From assembly GCA_965249005.1 (NCBI GenBank), contig CBDFLD010000022.1, positions 620,001 to 684,000 of the forward strand: a stretch of 64,000 bases of DNA, given 5' to 3'. Positions 19,572-27,995 of this stretch are shown here, piece after piece (the first letter of the stretch is position 1; the number at the start of each line of letters is the position of its first letter). The notes under the pieces were generated by a model. The model saw only the letters and a list, made by a program, of their open reading frames with translations. It was not told where the DNA came from and made no database searches. The DNA is from CBDFLD01 sp965249005. GTDB taxonomy: Bacteria > Acidobacteriota > UBA6911. The translations under genes and the position numbers were made by a program.

Positions 19572-22433
19572 TTGACACCGGAGCAATGGGATCAAGTCGC
19601 GACGCTCTTCGAATCCGTTCGGGGCCGTATACCCGACGATCGAGGGACCTTCCTGGCCGAGCACTGCACGGATCCCGAGGTGCGGCGGGAAGTCGATTCT
19701 CTTCTTTCCGAGAACGAACAACTGGGGAACTTTCTCAACGAGCTGACCCTTGGGGTGAAGCCACCTCCGTCCGATCCAACCGAGGCGCAAGAAACGGACA
19801 CTTTAACGGGCGCTGAAGTCCCGGAAGAGGACGCCACGGGGCCGGATTACATCGGTGCCGTCTTCGGAGAGCGCTACAGAGTCGCGGGCAAGATCGGAAG
19901 CGGCGGAATGGCGGTGGTTTACCGGGCCTTCGATCTGCAGTTGCACTCAAAGCCCGTCGTCATAAAAGTCCTGAAAGAAAAATCCTATCGGAGCTCGTGG
20001 TTCGAGAAGAAGTTTCGTCAGGAAATCAAGGTTCTGGCACGCCTCAACCATCCCCGCGTCGTGGGAGTGTCCGATACGGGGCAGACACCGGACGGAAAGC
20101 CCTTCTTCGTCATGGAGTACGTCGAGGGAAAAACACTTCGCTCCGAGATCAAGCCCGAGGGAATGCAGTTCGAGCGCGTCGCCCAGATCATCCGCCAGGT
20201 CGGGCAGGCACTGAGCGCCGCCCATCAGCAAGAGATTCTCCATCTCGATCTCAAGCCGGAGAACATCTTGCTGCAGGATCTGGGCGATGGAGCCGTCGAG
20301 GTCAAGTTGATCGATTTCGGAATCGCGAAGGTTCGAGACGCGGAAGCCACCACGTCGAGCCACAGCACCCAGATCGCCGGCACCATCGGCTACATGGCAC
20401 CCGAGCAACTCATGAAGAAACCGACGGCTTCGTCCGACGTGTACGCGCTCGGTGTCATTGCCCACGAAATGATCACCGGGGCGAGGCCTTTCAACCCGGA
20501 TTCACCCTTCGAGTTGCTGGACCTGCAAAGACATGGCGTTCGGACCAGGCCATCCAGCTTGCGGCCGGACCTTCCCATCCCGGCCGAGAAACTGATTTGC
20601 AGCGCCATCGAATTCGAGGCGCGGAAGAGACCTCCCAAAGCAAAGGGATTCGCCGAGAACCTGGCACGATGTCTGCTGGGAGAGGGGAGTATTTCGGCTA
20701 CACCCGCTTCAGCTCCCCGATGGCTTGGGACTGGTTCACGCTACCGTCAGATAGCGTGGGCTGCCTCTCTGTTGTTGCTGCTGAGCGTCGTCCTGGTTTT
20801 CATTTATCCGGCCGTTCGGGACTGGCTCTACCCGCCCATCCCAGCTCAAAAAAATGTAGTAATTCTTCCCTTTCGGGCCGTCGGAGGCGGCACCGACGAT
20901 AGAAACTACTGCAACGGCTTGACCGAGACTGTTACCGCAACACTAGGTCGATTGCAGACCATTTCCGTTGCCCCTGCACAAGAAGTTCGAGCGAGGGAAG
21001 TGGATAACCCCGCGACGGCCCGAGCCGAATTTGGTGCTACGCTCGTTCTGGACGGTACCTGGCAGCGTTCGGGCGATACAATACGAATCAACTTGAGCCT
21101 GATCGAACCAAGTCAAGCCAAGCAGCTGCGGACCGACACAATCACGGAAAGCATTGAGAACCTATTCGAGCTGCAGGATCAAGTCGTAGCGGCTGTGATC
21201 CGAATGCTCGAGATCCAGGCATATCCGGCTGAGCTCGTCGAGACGCCTTCTCAATTCAGCACTACACCTGCAGCCTACGACCTCTACCTGCGGGGCCGGG
21301 GCTATCTGCAGGAGTACCACAAGCCGGAGAATCTGGAAGGGGCCGTCAGCCTCTTTCAGGAGGTCTTGAAAATCGACCCGGACTTCGCGCTGGCGTACGC
21401 GGGCCTGGGAGAAACGTACCGAAAGAAGTATCAGTACACTAACGAGGTGACGTGGCTCAACCACGCCCGAGACGCCTGTTCCAAGGCTGTTTCCCTCGAG
21501 GACAAGCTCTCCGAGGTCCATACCTGCCTGGGCCTCGTGTACCAGGAAGAAGGCAAATATGAGCAGGCCAGAAGCGAATTGGAGCGCGCGTTTGAATTGG
21601 ATTCCAATAGTGACGTTGCTCTTCGCGCTCTGGCGGCAGCCTACGAGCAATTGAGCAGTTTTGCCGGAGCAGAGAATACGTACCGGCGTGCCGTCGAGAT
21701 CCGCCCCGACTATTGGGGGGGATACCATGACCTGGGGGCATTCTACGCGCGGCGGACCAAGTTCATCGAGGCAACCGAGATGTTCGAACAGGTGGTCCGG
21801 CTGGCGCCGGACAGTTTTCGCGCGCTTTACAACCTCGGCGCAATCTTGATTCTACAGGGTGAAGAAGAGAGGGCAATCCCTCTACTACAGCAGTCCCTCG
21901 CAATTCGCCCGAGCATGGAAGGACTGAACAATCTCGGTACCGCGTACGTCAACCTCCGACAGTATGACAATGCAGCCGGCACCTATCAGGCTGCGCTCGA
22001 ACTGGATGAAAATGACTACCTTGTTTGGGGAAACCTGGGTGAAGCGCTGGCTCGTCTACCGACGAGACAGCAAGAAGCACATCCCGCCTTCGAGAATGCC
22101 ATCTCCCGAGGACTCGAAAAATTGCCGATCAACCCTCGCAACTGGACACTCCTGTGCGACCTGGCACGTTACCACGCGATGATTGGGTCGAATACGGAAG
22201 CGCTCGATTATCTCGAAAACGCAATCGAACTGGCACCCAGCGGCGCGGGCCTTTTCTATCGCGCCGCGCTAGTTCACAAACAACTCGGAGACGACGAGCC
22301 AGCGATTACCTGGATTGAAAAAGCCCTGGACGCCGGTTTGCCCGTAAGAGATGTTCTGAGCACCCACGACTTCGACTCACTGCAAACGTACCCGCGCTTC
22401 CAGACACTTCTGAAGGACCGACGAGATCAGTAG
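19572..22433 (+). CDS. Membrane Ser/Thr kinase with TolB-like and TPR domains
   Basis: A 953-residue protein starting at TTG 19572 (AAAGGA about 7 bases upstream); the opening TPEQWDQVATLFESV is the usual start of this family. Residues about 95-370 are the kinase: GSGGMAVVYRA, VVIKVLKE, HLDLKPENIL, LIDFGIAK, GTIGYMAPEQ. The catalytic loop reads HLD, not HRD, so it is a non-RD kinase. One membrane span lies near residues 393-412 (IAWAASLLLLLSVVLVFIYP). Then a TolB-like periplasmic domain (NVVILPFRAVGG, TLVLDGTWQRSGDTIRI) and at least eight TPRs to the end. It probably senses envelope signals and acts on the co-transcribed ECF sigma factor; this is inference from gene order. Confidence 0.9.
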   Translation: MTPEQWDQVATLFESVRGRIPDDRGTFLAEHCTDPEVRREVDSLLSENEQLGNFLNELTLGVKPPPSDPTEAQETDTLTGAEVPEEDATGPDYIGAVFGERYRVAGKIGSGGMAVVYRAFDLQLHSKPVVIKVLKEKSYRSSWFEKKFRQEIKVLARLNHPRVVGVSDTGQTPDGKPFFVMEYVEGKTLRSEIKPEGMQFERVAQIIRQVGQALSAAHQQEILHLDLKPENILLQDLGDGAVEVKLIDFGIAKVRDAEATTSSHSTQIAGTIGYMAPEQLMKKPTASSDVYALGVIAHEMITGARPFNPDSPFELLDLQRHGVRTRPSSLRPDLPIPAEKLICSAIEFEARKRPPKAKGFAENLARCLLGEGSISATPASAPRWLGTGSRYRQIAWAASLLLLLSVVLVFIYPAVRDWLYPPIPAQKNVVILPFRAVGGGTDDRNYCNGLTETVTATLGRLQTISVAPAQEVRAREVDNPATARAEFGATLVLDGTWQRSGDTIRINLSLIEPSQAKQLRTDTITESIENLFELQDQVVAAVIRMLEIQAYPAELVETPSQFSTTPAAYDLYLRGRGYLQEYHKPENLEGAVSLFQEVLKIDPDFALAYAGLGETYRKKYQYTNEVTWLNHARDACSKAVSLEDKLSEVHTCLGLVYQEEGKYEQARSELERAFELDSNSDVALRALAAAYEQLSSFAGAENTYRRAVEIRPDYWGGYHDLGAFYARRTKFIEATEMFEQVVRLAPDSFRALYNLGAILILQGEEERAIPLLQQSLAIRPSMEGLNNLGTAYVNLRQYDNAAGTYQAALELDENDYLVWGNLGEALARLPTRQQEAHPAFENAISRGLEKLPINPRNWTLLCDLARYHAMIGSNTEALDYLENAIELAPSGAGLFYRAALVHKQLGDDEPAITWIEKALDAGLPVRDVLSTHDFDSLQTYPRFQTLLKDRRDQ

Positions 22434-22488
22434 CAGGTCTGAGAGCCGATATCGCTAATCTCACCCGCAGTCCGTCGGATCGGTCGGG

Positions 22489-22570
22489 TCAGTTTTGTCC
22501 GTACCGGATGATCACCTGCGCGGGACCACTCGCCGGCTTTATGTAGTTACAGTGGGTGCCTTCAACGCGA
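22489..22570 (-). pseudogene. 3' end of the small gene interrupted by the IS256 element
   Basis: Read leftwards across one copy of the target duplication, this segment continues the frame of the gene fragment at 24003-24279. It supplies 24 more residues (EGTHCNYIKPASGPAQ, then VIIRYGQN) and a TGA at 22491-22489. Removing the IS and one duplication copy restores an uninterrupted 116-residue frame. The segment has no start of its own. Confidence 0.75.
22563..22570. repeat. Target-site duplication, left copy
   Basis: CAACGCGA at 22563-22570 is repeated exactly at 24003-24010. The two copies directly flank the IS256-family element. Eight bases is the usual duplication length for IS256 transposition. 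Confidence 0.9.
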
Positions 22571-22619
22571 AGAGTGAGTGCTATTGTTAGTTGAAATTCA
22601 ATGAAAGGAAAGCGGCTCC
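22571..22619 (+). repeat. Left inverted end of the IS256-family element
   Basis: It contains TTAGTTGAAATT at about 22587-22598 and GGAAAGCGGCTCC at 22607-22619. Both occur inverted in the right end, the second with one mismatch. Confidence 0.8.
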
Positions 22620-22679
22620 AAGAGTGGTAGATTTTTGTTTTTAGCGAAAACGAAGTCAACCAATTCTCAAGGAGCCACT

Positions 22680-23954
22680 ATGAAGAAGATTCTACCAAAC
22701 AGCATCACATCGAAGCAAAAACGATCCTCAGGCGGGGCTCGGTTTCCGGAAATCAACGATCAGGTCAATGAACTTGATGCACGTATCGAGCTGATCCAAG
22801 CATTGATACCGCTCGGATTGAGAGCTGTCCAGGACAGCCTTGAAGATGAAGTCAACGAGCTCGCCGGGAAGCGTTATAGCCGAGCCGGCGGTGATTGCAA
22901 CCTTCATCGATGGGGATCGCAAAGGGGTTCAGTGTATCTCACAGATCAGAAGATTCCAGTCCGTGTTCCTCGAGTCCGGGACACAAACCACGGTCGTGAA
23001 GCGCCGTTGAGAACCTATAGGCAGTTGCAGCAACCCAGGAATATGGACGAGGGCCTTTTGAAGAAGGTGATCAACGGATTATCCTGTCGGAATTATCGGG
23101 AGTGCGCTGAGGCGGTTCCCGAGGCCTTTGGCATGTCGCCATCGAGCATCTCGCGCCGTACCATCCAAGTGACAGCTCGAAAACTGAAGGAGCTGCAGGA
23201 ACGATCTCTTGCAGGATACGATTTTGTTGCTCTCTTTCTGGACGGCAAAAGCTTTGCCTCCGAGCAAATCCTGATTGGATTGGGAGTAACCATTGAGGGT
23301 GAGAAGATCATCTTGGGGTTCCTGCAGGCCAGTACCGAAAATGAACGAGTGTGTACGGACTTTCTCCGAGGGCTGTTACAAAGAGGGCTTTGCCATGATG
23401 AGGGCCTGATGTGCGTTATCGATGGGTCCAAAGGATTGCGAAAAGCCGTCCAGGCGGTATTCGGCAACCGGGCGGTCGTGCAGCGCTGCCGATGGCACAA
23501 GCGTGAAAATGTATTGTGCTACTTACCCAAGAGCAAACAGGGAACCTTTCGCAAACGATTGCGGGATGCCTATCAAAAGCCAACCCTGAGAGAGGCAGAA
23601 AAAGCGCTTCTAAGGGTCCGAAAAGAACTATCGCTGCTGAACCAGTCAGCGGCAGCCAGCTTGGATGAGGGTTTCGAAGAGACTCTCACCCTTCACCGGT
23701 TGGGCCTGGCAGAGGAACTCCGGGAAAGTTTCTCTACCACGAATTGTCTCGAGTCCATCAATGCGCAGCTTGGACAAAGAACCGATAAAGTGGATTACTG
23801 GAAAAACAGCAACCAATTACATCGCTGGGTAGCTACGGCATTGCTTGAGATCGAGCCGAGACTCAGGAAGGTCCGTGGCTATCGGCATCTGCCGAGGTTG
23901 CGTCGTTCCTTAAAAGCCCGCTTTTCAAAAGCCGTGGAGGAACGAATTGCGTGA
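22680..23954 (+). CDS. IS256-family (Mutator-type) DDE transposase
   Basis: A 424-residue transposase. ATG 22680 has AAGGAG just upstream. The catalytic acids sit in familiar contexts: LFLDGKSF (first Asp), CVIDGSKGLRKAVQAVF (second Asp) and STTNCLESINAQ (Glu). The VQRCRWHKRENVL motif between the second Asp and the Glu is the IS256-family signature, and RTYRQLQQPRNMDEGLLKKV precedes the first Asp. The length is normal for the family and no frame damage is seen, so the enzyme is probably functional. It fills nearly the whole element, and no passenger gene is present. Confidence 0.95.
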   Translation: MKKILPNSITSKQKRSSGGARFPEINDQVNELDARIELIQALIPLGLRAVQDSLEDEVNELAGKRYSRAGGDCNLHRWGSQRGSVYLTDQKIPVRVPRVRDTNHGREAPLRTYRQLQQPRNMDEGLLKKVINGLSCRNYRECAEAVPEAFGMSPSSISRRTIQVTARKLKELQERSLAGYDFVALFLDGKSFASEQILIGLGVTIEGEKIILGFLQASTENERVCTDFLRGLLQRGLCHDEGLMCVIDGSKGLRKAVQAVFGNRAVVQRCRWHKRENVLCYLPKSKQGTFRKRLRDAYQKPTLREAEKALLRVRKELSLLNQSAAASLDEGFEETLTLHRLGLAEELRESFSTTNCLESINAQLGQRTDKVDYWKNSNQLHRWVATALLEIEPRLRKVRGYRHLPRLRRSLKARFSKAVEERIA

Positions 23955-23962
23955 ATACCACG

Positions 23963-24002
23963 GGAGCCGCTCTCCAATTTCAACTAAAAATGGGATTGAC
24001 TC
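23963..24002 (-). repeat. Right inverted end of the IS256-family element
   Basis: The reverse complement begins GAGTCAATCCCATTTTTAG and continues TTGAAATTGGAGAGCGGCTCC, matching the left end apart from an 8-base gap and scattered mismatches. Confidence 0.8.
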
Positions 24003-24010
24003 CAACGCGA
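24003..24010. repeat. Target-site duplication, right copy
   Basis: Exact second copy of CAACGCGA, directly after the right end of the IS256-family element. Confidence 0.9.
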
Positions 24011-24279
24011 TACTTAAACGGGAGACACTCATCAGTTTTAGTTTTTTGCGGTTTGACCTTCTTTCCTTTGCTATACCTTAGCGCGGGAACGTGGATACGG
24101 CATTTCTTCTTGCCTTTACAAGGGTCCTTATCATCATGAAAAGGATGGCCATCTTCGAAAACCACCCAGACCTCCTGATCTCCGTTGTTGAACCAGTAGA
24201 TCCTTCCGCCCCTATCCCTACGAAACGTGGGCTTGCTGGGTTTGCACTTTTTGGAAATATCAATCGTGCCTTTGGGCAT
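24003..24279 (-). pseudogene. 5' part of a small gene (possible cupredoxin-like fold) cut by the IS
   Basis: ATG 24279 follows GAGGAG at a normal distance. The genomic part encodes 92 codons: MPKGTIDISKKCKPSKP, then GGRIYWFNNGDQEVWVVFED, GHPFHDDKDPCKGKKKC and FKYRV. At present the frame runs on into the IS end (GVNPIFS, stop at 23980). Without the IS it would continue 24 residues to a natural stop at 22489. The pattern of a hydrophobic strand, a His-Pro-Phe, paired Cys and a closing Tyr-x-Val strand with a final Cys recalls small cupredoxin-type beta-sandwiches. That is a weak resemblance and copper binding is not shown. The intact protein would be 116 residues with no signal peptide. Confidence 0.7.
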
Positions 24280-24630
24280 GGCTTCTCCTCATGCATAAGG
24301 GTTTAACCGGTCGTTCATAAGCAAAACGCTGGTTCTAGGGCACGCCCCGACGGACCTAGTTCTTCTCCAAAACCACTTTGCGTTCACTAGATATTTTTGG
24401 CGACCATATCAGGTTCGGTTGCGAAATCAAATCAGGGATTCCCTGACTTGATCGCGCGCCGGGGTTTTTCATGGGGTCATGTAGGACACTTGAGAACGTG
24501 TGGGCGGAGATCCGCACTAGCCAAGCATGTGCTAAACTCTCGTCCACGAACACATGTCGCGATACATTCGGTTGAGCTCAATGAATATCAGACGTGACCG
24601 TTTTAGAGACGCGTCCTCATAGGACCTACT
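24280..24630. other. 351-base non-coding region between divergent genes
   Basis: No convincing gene. It should hold the promoters of the interrupted small gene (leftward) and of the MFS gene (rightward), but no near-consensus pair stands out. A perfect palindrome, TCAGGGATTCCCTGA, lies at 24432-24446 and could be a protein-binding site. Confidence 0.5.
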
Positions 24631-25929
24631 TTGGCCGACGATCCTATCTCTCCAGACAGCGAGCGTTACCATCGCCCTGCTTATCGCTACTACACCCTGG
24701 CCGTGCTGACCCTCGTTTATGCAGTCAACTTCGTGGACCGGCAGCTGCTGGTGATTCTGCAGGAGCCGATCAAGAGCGAGCTTGGCCTTTCTGATGCACA
24801 GCTGGGACTGCTAACCGGTTTTGCCTTTGCCATTTTTTACGTCAGCTTTGGAATCCCCATTGCGCGACTGGCCGACAAGTGGATCCGGCGCAATATCGTC
24901 AGCCTCTCCCTGGGCGCGTGGAGTTTGATGACCGCCGTCACCGGCTACGTGAACGGGTTTGCCCAATTGCTGCTGGCGCGCGTCGGGGTGGGAATCGGGG
25001 AGTCCGGAGGCAGCCCTCCGGCCCACTCGATGATCTCGGACATCTTTCCGGTCGCGCAGCGAGCCACCGCGCTGGCCGTCTACTCCACGGGGATCAATCT
25101 TGGAATCCTGGTGGGATTTCTCATGGGGGGCTGGATCAATGAATATCTGGGCTGGCGGGCTGCATTCAAGATCGTGGGATTCCCCGGCATCGTGCTGGCC
25201 ATCATTGTCTGGCTGACCGTTCGCGAGCCGAGACGGGGGTTTTCGCAGCAAGTGGAGACGGCCGCCGAACCCCCTTCCATGATCGGTGTAATCCGGTTCT
25301 TGTGGTCGCGCCGGTCTTTCCGGCACCTGTCGTTCGCCACCGGACTTCAGACCTTTTCCGGCTACGGGATCGGCAACTGGACTCCGTCCTTTTTGATTCG
25401 CTCTCACGGGATGAGCACAGCAGTTGTCGGAACCTGGCTTGCTCTGATGAACGGCGCGGCCGGGGGCTTGGGGACCTTTGCCGGCGGCTACATCTCAGAT
25501 CGCCTCGCGAACCGGGACAAACGCTGGTATCAGTGGCTTCCCGCCATTGCGAACGTCGTGTCGATGCCGTTTTCGCTGGTTGCCTTCACGACCGGCGACG
25601 GAACCTTGGCACTCATCATGCTCATTCTCCCAACATTTCTGTTCAGCGTCTATCTGGCGCCCAACCTGGCAATGACGCACGCGCTGGTCGGGATTCGAAT
25701 GAGGGCCCTGGCATCGGCCGTGCTCTTTTTCATCCTCAACCTGATAGGAATGGGGCTCGGGCCCTTGCTGGTCGGCGCACTCAGCGACGCGCTGAACCCT
25801 TCTCTGGGCGACGAGTCTCTGCGCTATTCCTTGATTATTCTTGGTATGGCTTCGGGCGCGTGGTCTGTGGTTCACTACCTACTGGCGGCGCAAACCCTGA
25901 GAGAAGATGTGGCACGCGCTCCGGTTTGA
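24631..25929 (+). CDS. MFS transporter (spinster-like / sugar-acid type)
   Basis: A 432-residue permease with 12 predicted membrane segments. It begins at TTG 24631 with AGGA six bases upstream; no ATG is available near the correct N-terminus. Landmarks are YAVNFVDRQLLVILQEPIKSE in the first helix, GIPIARLADKWIRRNIV in the loop 2-3 motif A, RVGVGIGESGGSPPAHSMIS, and GWRAAFKIVGFPG. This pattern is shared by bacterial MFS proteins of the spinster-like group. Substrate not known; a product of the neighbouring glycan degradation genes is possible. The selenoprotein gene starts 35 bases after the stop, so the two are likely in one transcript. Confidence 0.88.
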   Translation: MADDPISPDSERYHRPAYRYYTLAVLTLVYAVNFVDRQLLVILQEPIKSELGLSDAQLGLLTGFAFAIFYVSFGIPIARLADKWIRRNIVSLSLGAWSLMTAVTGYVNGFAQLLLARVGVGIGESGGSPPAHSMISDIFPVAQRATALAVYSTGINLGILVGFLMGGWINEYLGWRAAFKIVGFPGIVLAIIVWLTVREPRRGFSQQVETAAEPPSMIGVIRFLWSRRSFRHLSFATGLQTFSGYGIGNWTPSFLIRSHGMSTAVVGTWLALMNGAAGGLGTFAGGYISDRLANRDKRWYQWLPAIANVVSMPFSLVAFTTGDGTLALIMLILPTFLFSVYLAPNLAMTHALVGIRMRALASAVLFFILNLIGMGLGPLLVGALSDALNPSLGDESLRYSLIILGMASGAWSVVHYLLAAQTLREDVARAPV

Positions 25930-25964
25930 CCAGACGATCAACCCATTGAACCGAAAGGAGTCCT

Positions 25965-26579
25965 GTGACTTGCCTCGAGGTGTTCTCCGATTACATCTGA
26001 CCCTGGTGCTACCTCTGCACCGTGCGTGTGGAAAAGCTACGCACAGAGTACGCGATCGAGATCTCGTACCGGCATTTCCCGTTGCATCCAGACACACCCG
26101 AAGACGGACTGACGCTGGAACAGTTGTTCGCCGGTCGCAACATCGACATTGCGGCTTCTTTGAGTCGCATGTCGCACCTGATGGCGGCGGAGGGGTTGCC
26201 GTACGGCGAGCGTGCGATGACTTACAATAGCCGCCTGGCTCAGGAGTTGGGTAAGTGGGCCGAGATACAGCCCGGCGGGGAGCGGATACACGACGCGTTG
26301 TTTCAGGCGTACTTCGTGGACAACGTGAACCTGGCCAAGATCGACAACCTGATCGGCATTGCCGAGCGGGTGGGTCTGCCTTCCGAGCAGGCTGGCAAGG
26401 TTCTCCAAGATCGGCTGTTTCGTGAAGCCGTCGATGCCGATTGGCAGCAGTCGCGCGAGCGGGGCATCACCGGCGTTCCGACCTTTATCATCGGAAAACG
26501 TGGGATCGTCGGCGCACAGCCGTACGAACAGCTGGAAGCCTTCGTGACATCAAGCGGCGCAGAACCACGCAAGGAGTAG
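25965..26579 (+). CDS. Probable selenoprotein: FrnE/DsbA-like oxidoreductase with UPWC active site (in-frame TGA)
   Basis: Read from GTG 25965 (AAAGGAG four bases upstream), the frame gives TCLEVFSDYI, then TGA at 25998-26000, then PWCYLCTVRVEKLRTEY and on without a break to 26579, 204 residues in all. FrnE-type DsbA proteins begin (x)EVFSDYxCPWCYxG, so the TGA replaces exactly the first, nucleophilic Cys of CPWC. The rest is intact: the all-alpha insertion, TGVPTFIIG with the cis-proline (about residue 172) and GAQPYEQL. A hairpin with SECIS properties lies 21-43 bases after the TGA. Reading TGA as selenocysteine gives U12-P-W-C15. The alternative is a Cys-to-stop mutation. An ordinary caller would start at GTG 26022 and lose the active site. 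It sits between the MFS and DUF362 genes. Confidence 0.75.
26022..26044 (+). promoter_or_regulatory. SECIS-like hairpin after the TGA codon
   Basis: A perfect six-pair stem, GTGCGT (26022-26027) with ACGCAC (26039-26044), closes an 11-base loop GTGGAAAAGCT. The loop starts 27 bases after the TGA at 25998-26000. Known bacterial SECIS elements have the apical loop about 16-37 bases after UGA with a G among the first two loop bases; both conditions are met. A second short stem, GGTGC/GCACC at 26005-26021, directly precedes it. No folding energy was computed. Confidence 0.6.
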
Positions 26580-26652
26580 GGGGCTTGCCGTTTGCCGCCA
26601 TCTTCGCACGGAGATGCAACCGGAATTTGATACACTGGTAGCAGGAGGGTCC

Positions 26653-27822
26653 ATGGTCAACAAGGAATGCAGCACGAACACACGCAGACGTTTCCTGAAG
26701 GAAATCGGAGCCGCGGCCGGCGGCGCCGTCTTGAGCGGAGCGTTTCCGCGCGTTTCCATGGCCACGCATTCGGCACCGGTGAGCCTCGCCCGCTGCGAGA
26801 GCTACGCGGCAAAGGGCGTGCTTCAGTCGCTCGAGACCATGATGGACCAGCTCGGAGGCCTGCAGAAGTTGGTGGCCGGCAAAACCGTGGCTGTCAAAAT
26901 CAACATGGTGAGCAGTGGGAAAGACGCCCTCGGACTGCCAGCCAACCGTACCTATCGAATTCATCCCAATGTCGTGCACGCGACAGCCGTTTTGCTGGAT
27001 CGGGCCGGAGCCAAACGGATCCGGTTTCTGGAGAGCACCTTCACGCAGGATCCATTCGAGAAGTTCCTGAGCTCCGGAGGCTGGGACCTTCAGCTACTCC
27101 GAGGCCTGCGGGCCCGAGTAGAGTTCGAAAATACCCGAAACATGGGCCTTGGCAGCCGCTATCACCAAATCAAGGTACCCTCGGGCGGTAGTCTCTTCCC
27201 GGCCTACGAGCTGAACCACTCCTATCTGGATTGTGACGTCTACGTTTCACTGGCCAAGATGAAGAACCATGCCGCTGCCGGGGTCACGCTCTCGATGAAG
27301 AACAATTTTGGTATCACGCCGACCTCTGTCTACGGACAGGATACAGTCGACGAGAACAGCATCCTGTCGCGCAGTCCAATGTTTCACGAAGGAAAGATCG
27401 CGCCCGCTGCCGGAATTCCCCAGGAGATCGATCCGGCCTCACCGCGACGTCCCACCTACCGCGTCCCCCGTCACATCGTCGACAGCGTCGGAATCCGGCC
27501 CATCGATCTGGCCATCATCGACGGGATCGAGACCGTCTCCGGGGGTGAGGGCCCTTGGATTCCCGGGCTCGCCCTCCAGAAGCCGCATCTACTTTTGGCC
27601 GGGCGTAACGCGCTTTGTACCGACGCCGTGGCCGTTGCTGCCATGGGTTATGATCCGATGGCCCCGGCTGGGAGCGGTCCTTTCCCCGGCTACAACCATC
27701 TCGAGCTGGCCGCCTCTCTTGGATTCGGAACCCACGACCCCAGCCGGATCGAGGTGCTGGGTCTTCCGTTGTCGGACGCGATGCATCCCTTCAAATGGGA
27801 GCCAAAGCAACGGAACTTCTGA
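26653..27822 (+). CDS. DUF362-domain protein, Tat-exported
   Basis: A 389-residue protein. ATG 26653 has AGGAGGG six bases upstream. The N-terminus is a Tat signal (TRRRFLKEIGAAAGGAVLSG). The body carries DUF362 motifs: VAVKINMVS, HPNVVHATAVLLDRAGAKRI, CDVYVSLAKMKNHAAAGVTL, SMKNNFGITP, DLAIIDGIETVSGGEGPW and LAGRNALCTDAVAVAAMGYD. No ferredoxin-type cysteine cluster is present, unlike some DUF362 proteins. The biochemical role of the family is unsettled. It follows the selenoprotein gene by 73 bases on the same strand, and a shared redox function is possible but only inferred. Confidence 0.88.
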   Translation: MVNKECSTNTRRRFLKEIGAAAGGAVLSGAFPRVSMATHSAPVSLARCESYAAKGVLQSLETMMDQLGGLQKLVAGKTVAVKINMVSSGKDALGLPANRTYRIHPNVVHATAVLLDRAGAKRIRFLESTFTQDPFEKFLSSGGWDLQLLRGLRARVEFENTRNMGLGSRYHQIKVPSGGSLFPAYELNHSYLDCDVYVSLAKMKNHAAAGVTLSMKNNFGITPTSVYGQDTVDENSILSRSPMFHEGKIAPAAGIPQEIDPASPRRPTYRVPRHIVDSVGIRPIDLAIIDGIETVSGGEGPWIPGLALQKPHLLLAGRNALCTDAVAVAAMGYDPMAPAGSGPFPGYNHLELAASLGFGTHDPSRIEVLGLPLSDAMHPFKWEPKQRNF

Positions 27823-27995
27823 AGCCAACGGTTCTCGCGGCGGATGAAGGCCCGTCCCGACGCGCGCGTCAGCATGAGATCTGAACTGTTCAGGCGGCCT
27901 GTCTCCTACCACTAGGGACAACCCGAACGTCCGAGCACTGACCGAGTACGCACAGCATCATTAATGCGCTATTCGATTCAAGGAGATTCACACAG

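Larger units (their letters stand above)
22571..24002 (+). mobile_element. IS256-family insertion sequence, complete, 1432 bp
   Basis: It is bounded by an exact 8-bp direct repeat (CAACGCGA) and by imperfect inverted ends. It carries a single full-length transposase gene (22680-23954). Left end 22571-22619 and right end 23963-24002 share GAGT-N5-C-N-ATT-N-TTAGTTGAAATT and an inner GGARAGCGGCTCC block. The left arm has eight extra bases between the blocks. The perfect duplication and intact transposase suggest a recent insertion. It has split a small leftward gene, which can be rebuilt exactly. Confidence 0.9.

Noticed and set aside
26022..26579. Ordinary GTG-started 185-residue protein
   Set aside because: It lacks the thioredoxin-like first strand and active site, while the upstream frame supplies both apart from the TGA.
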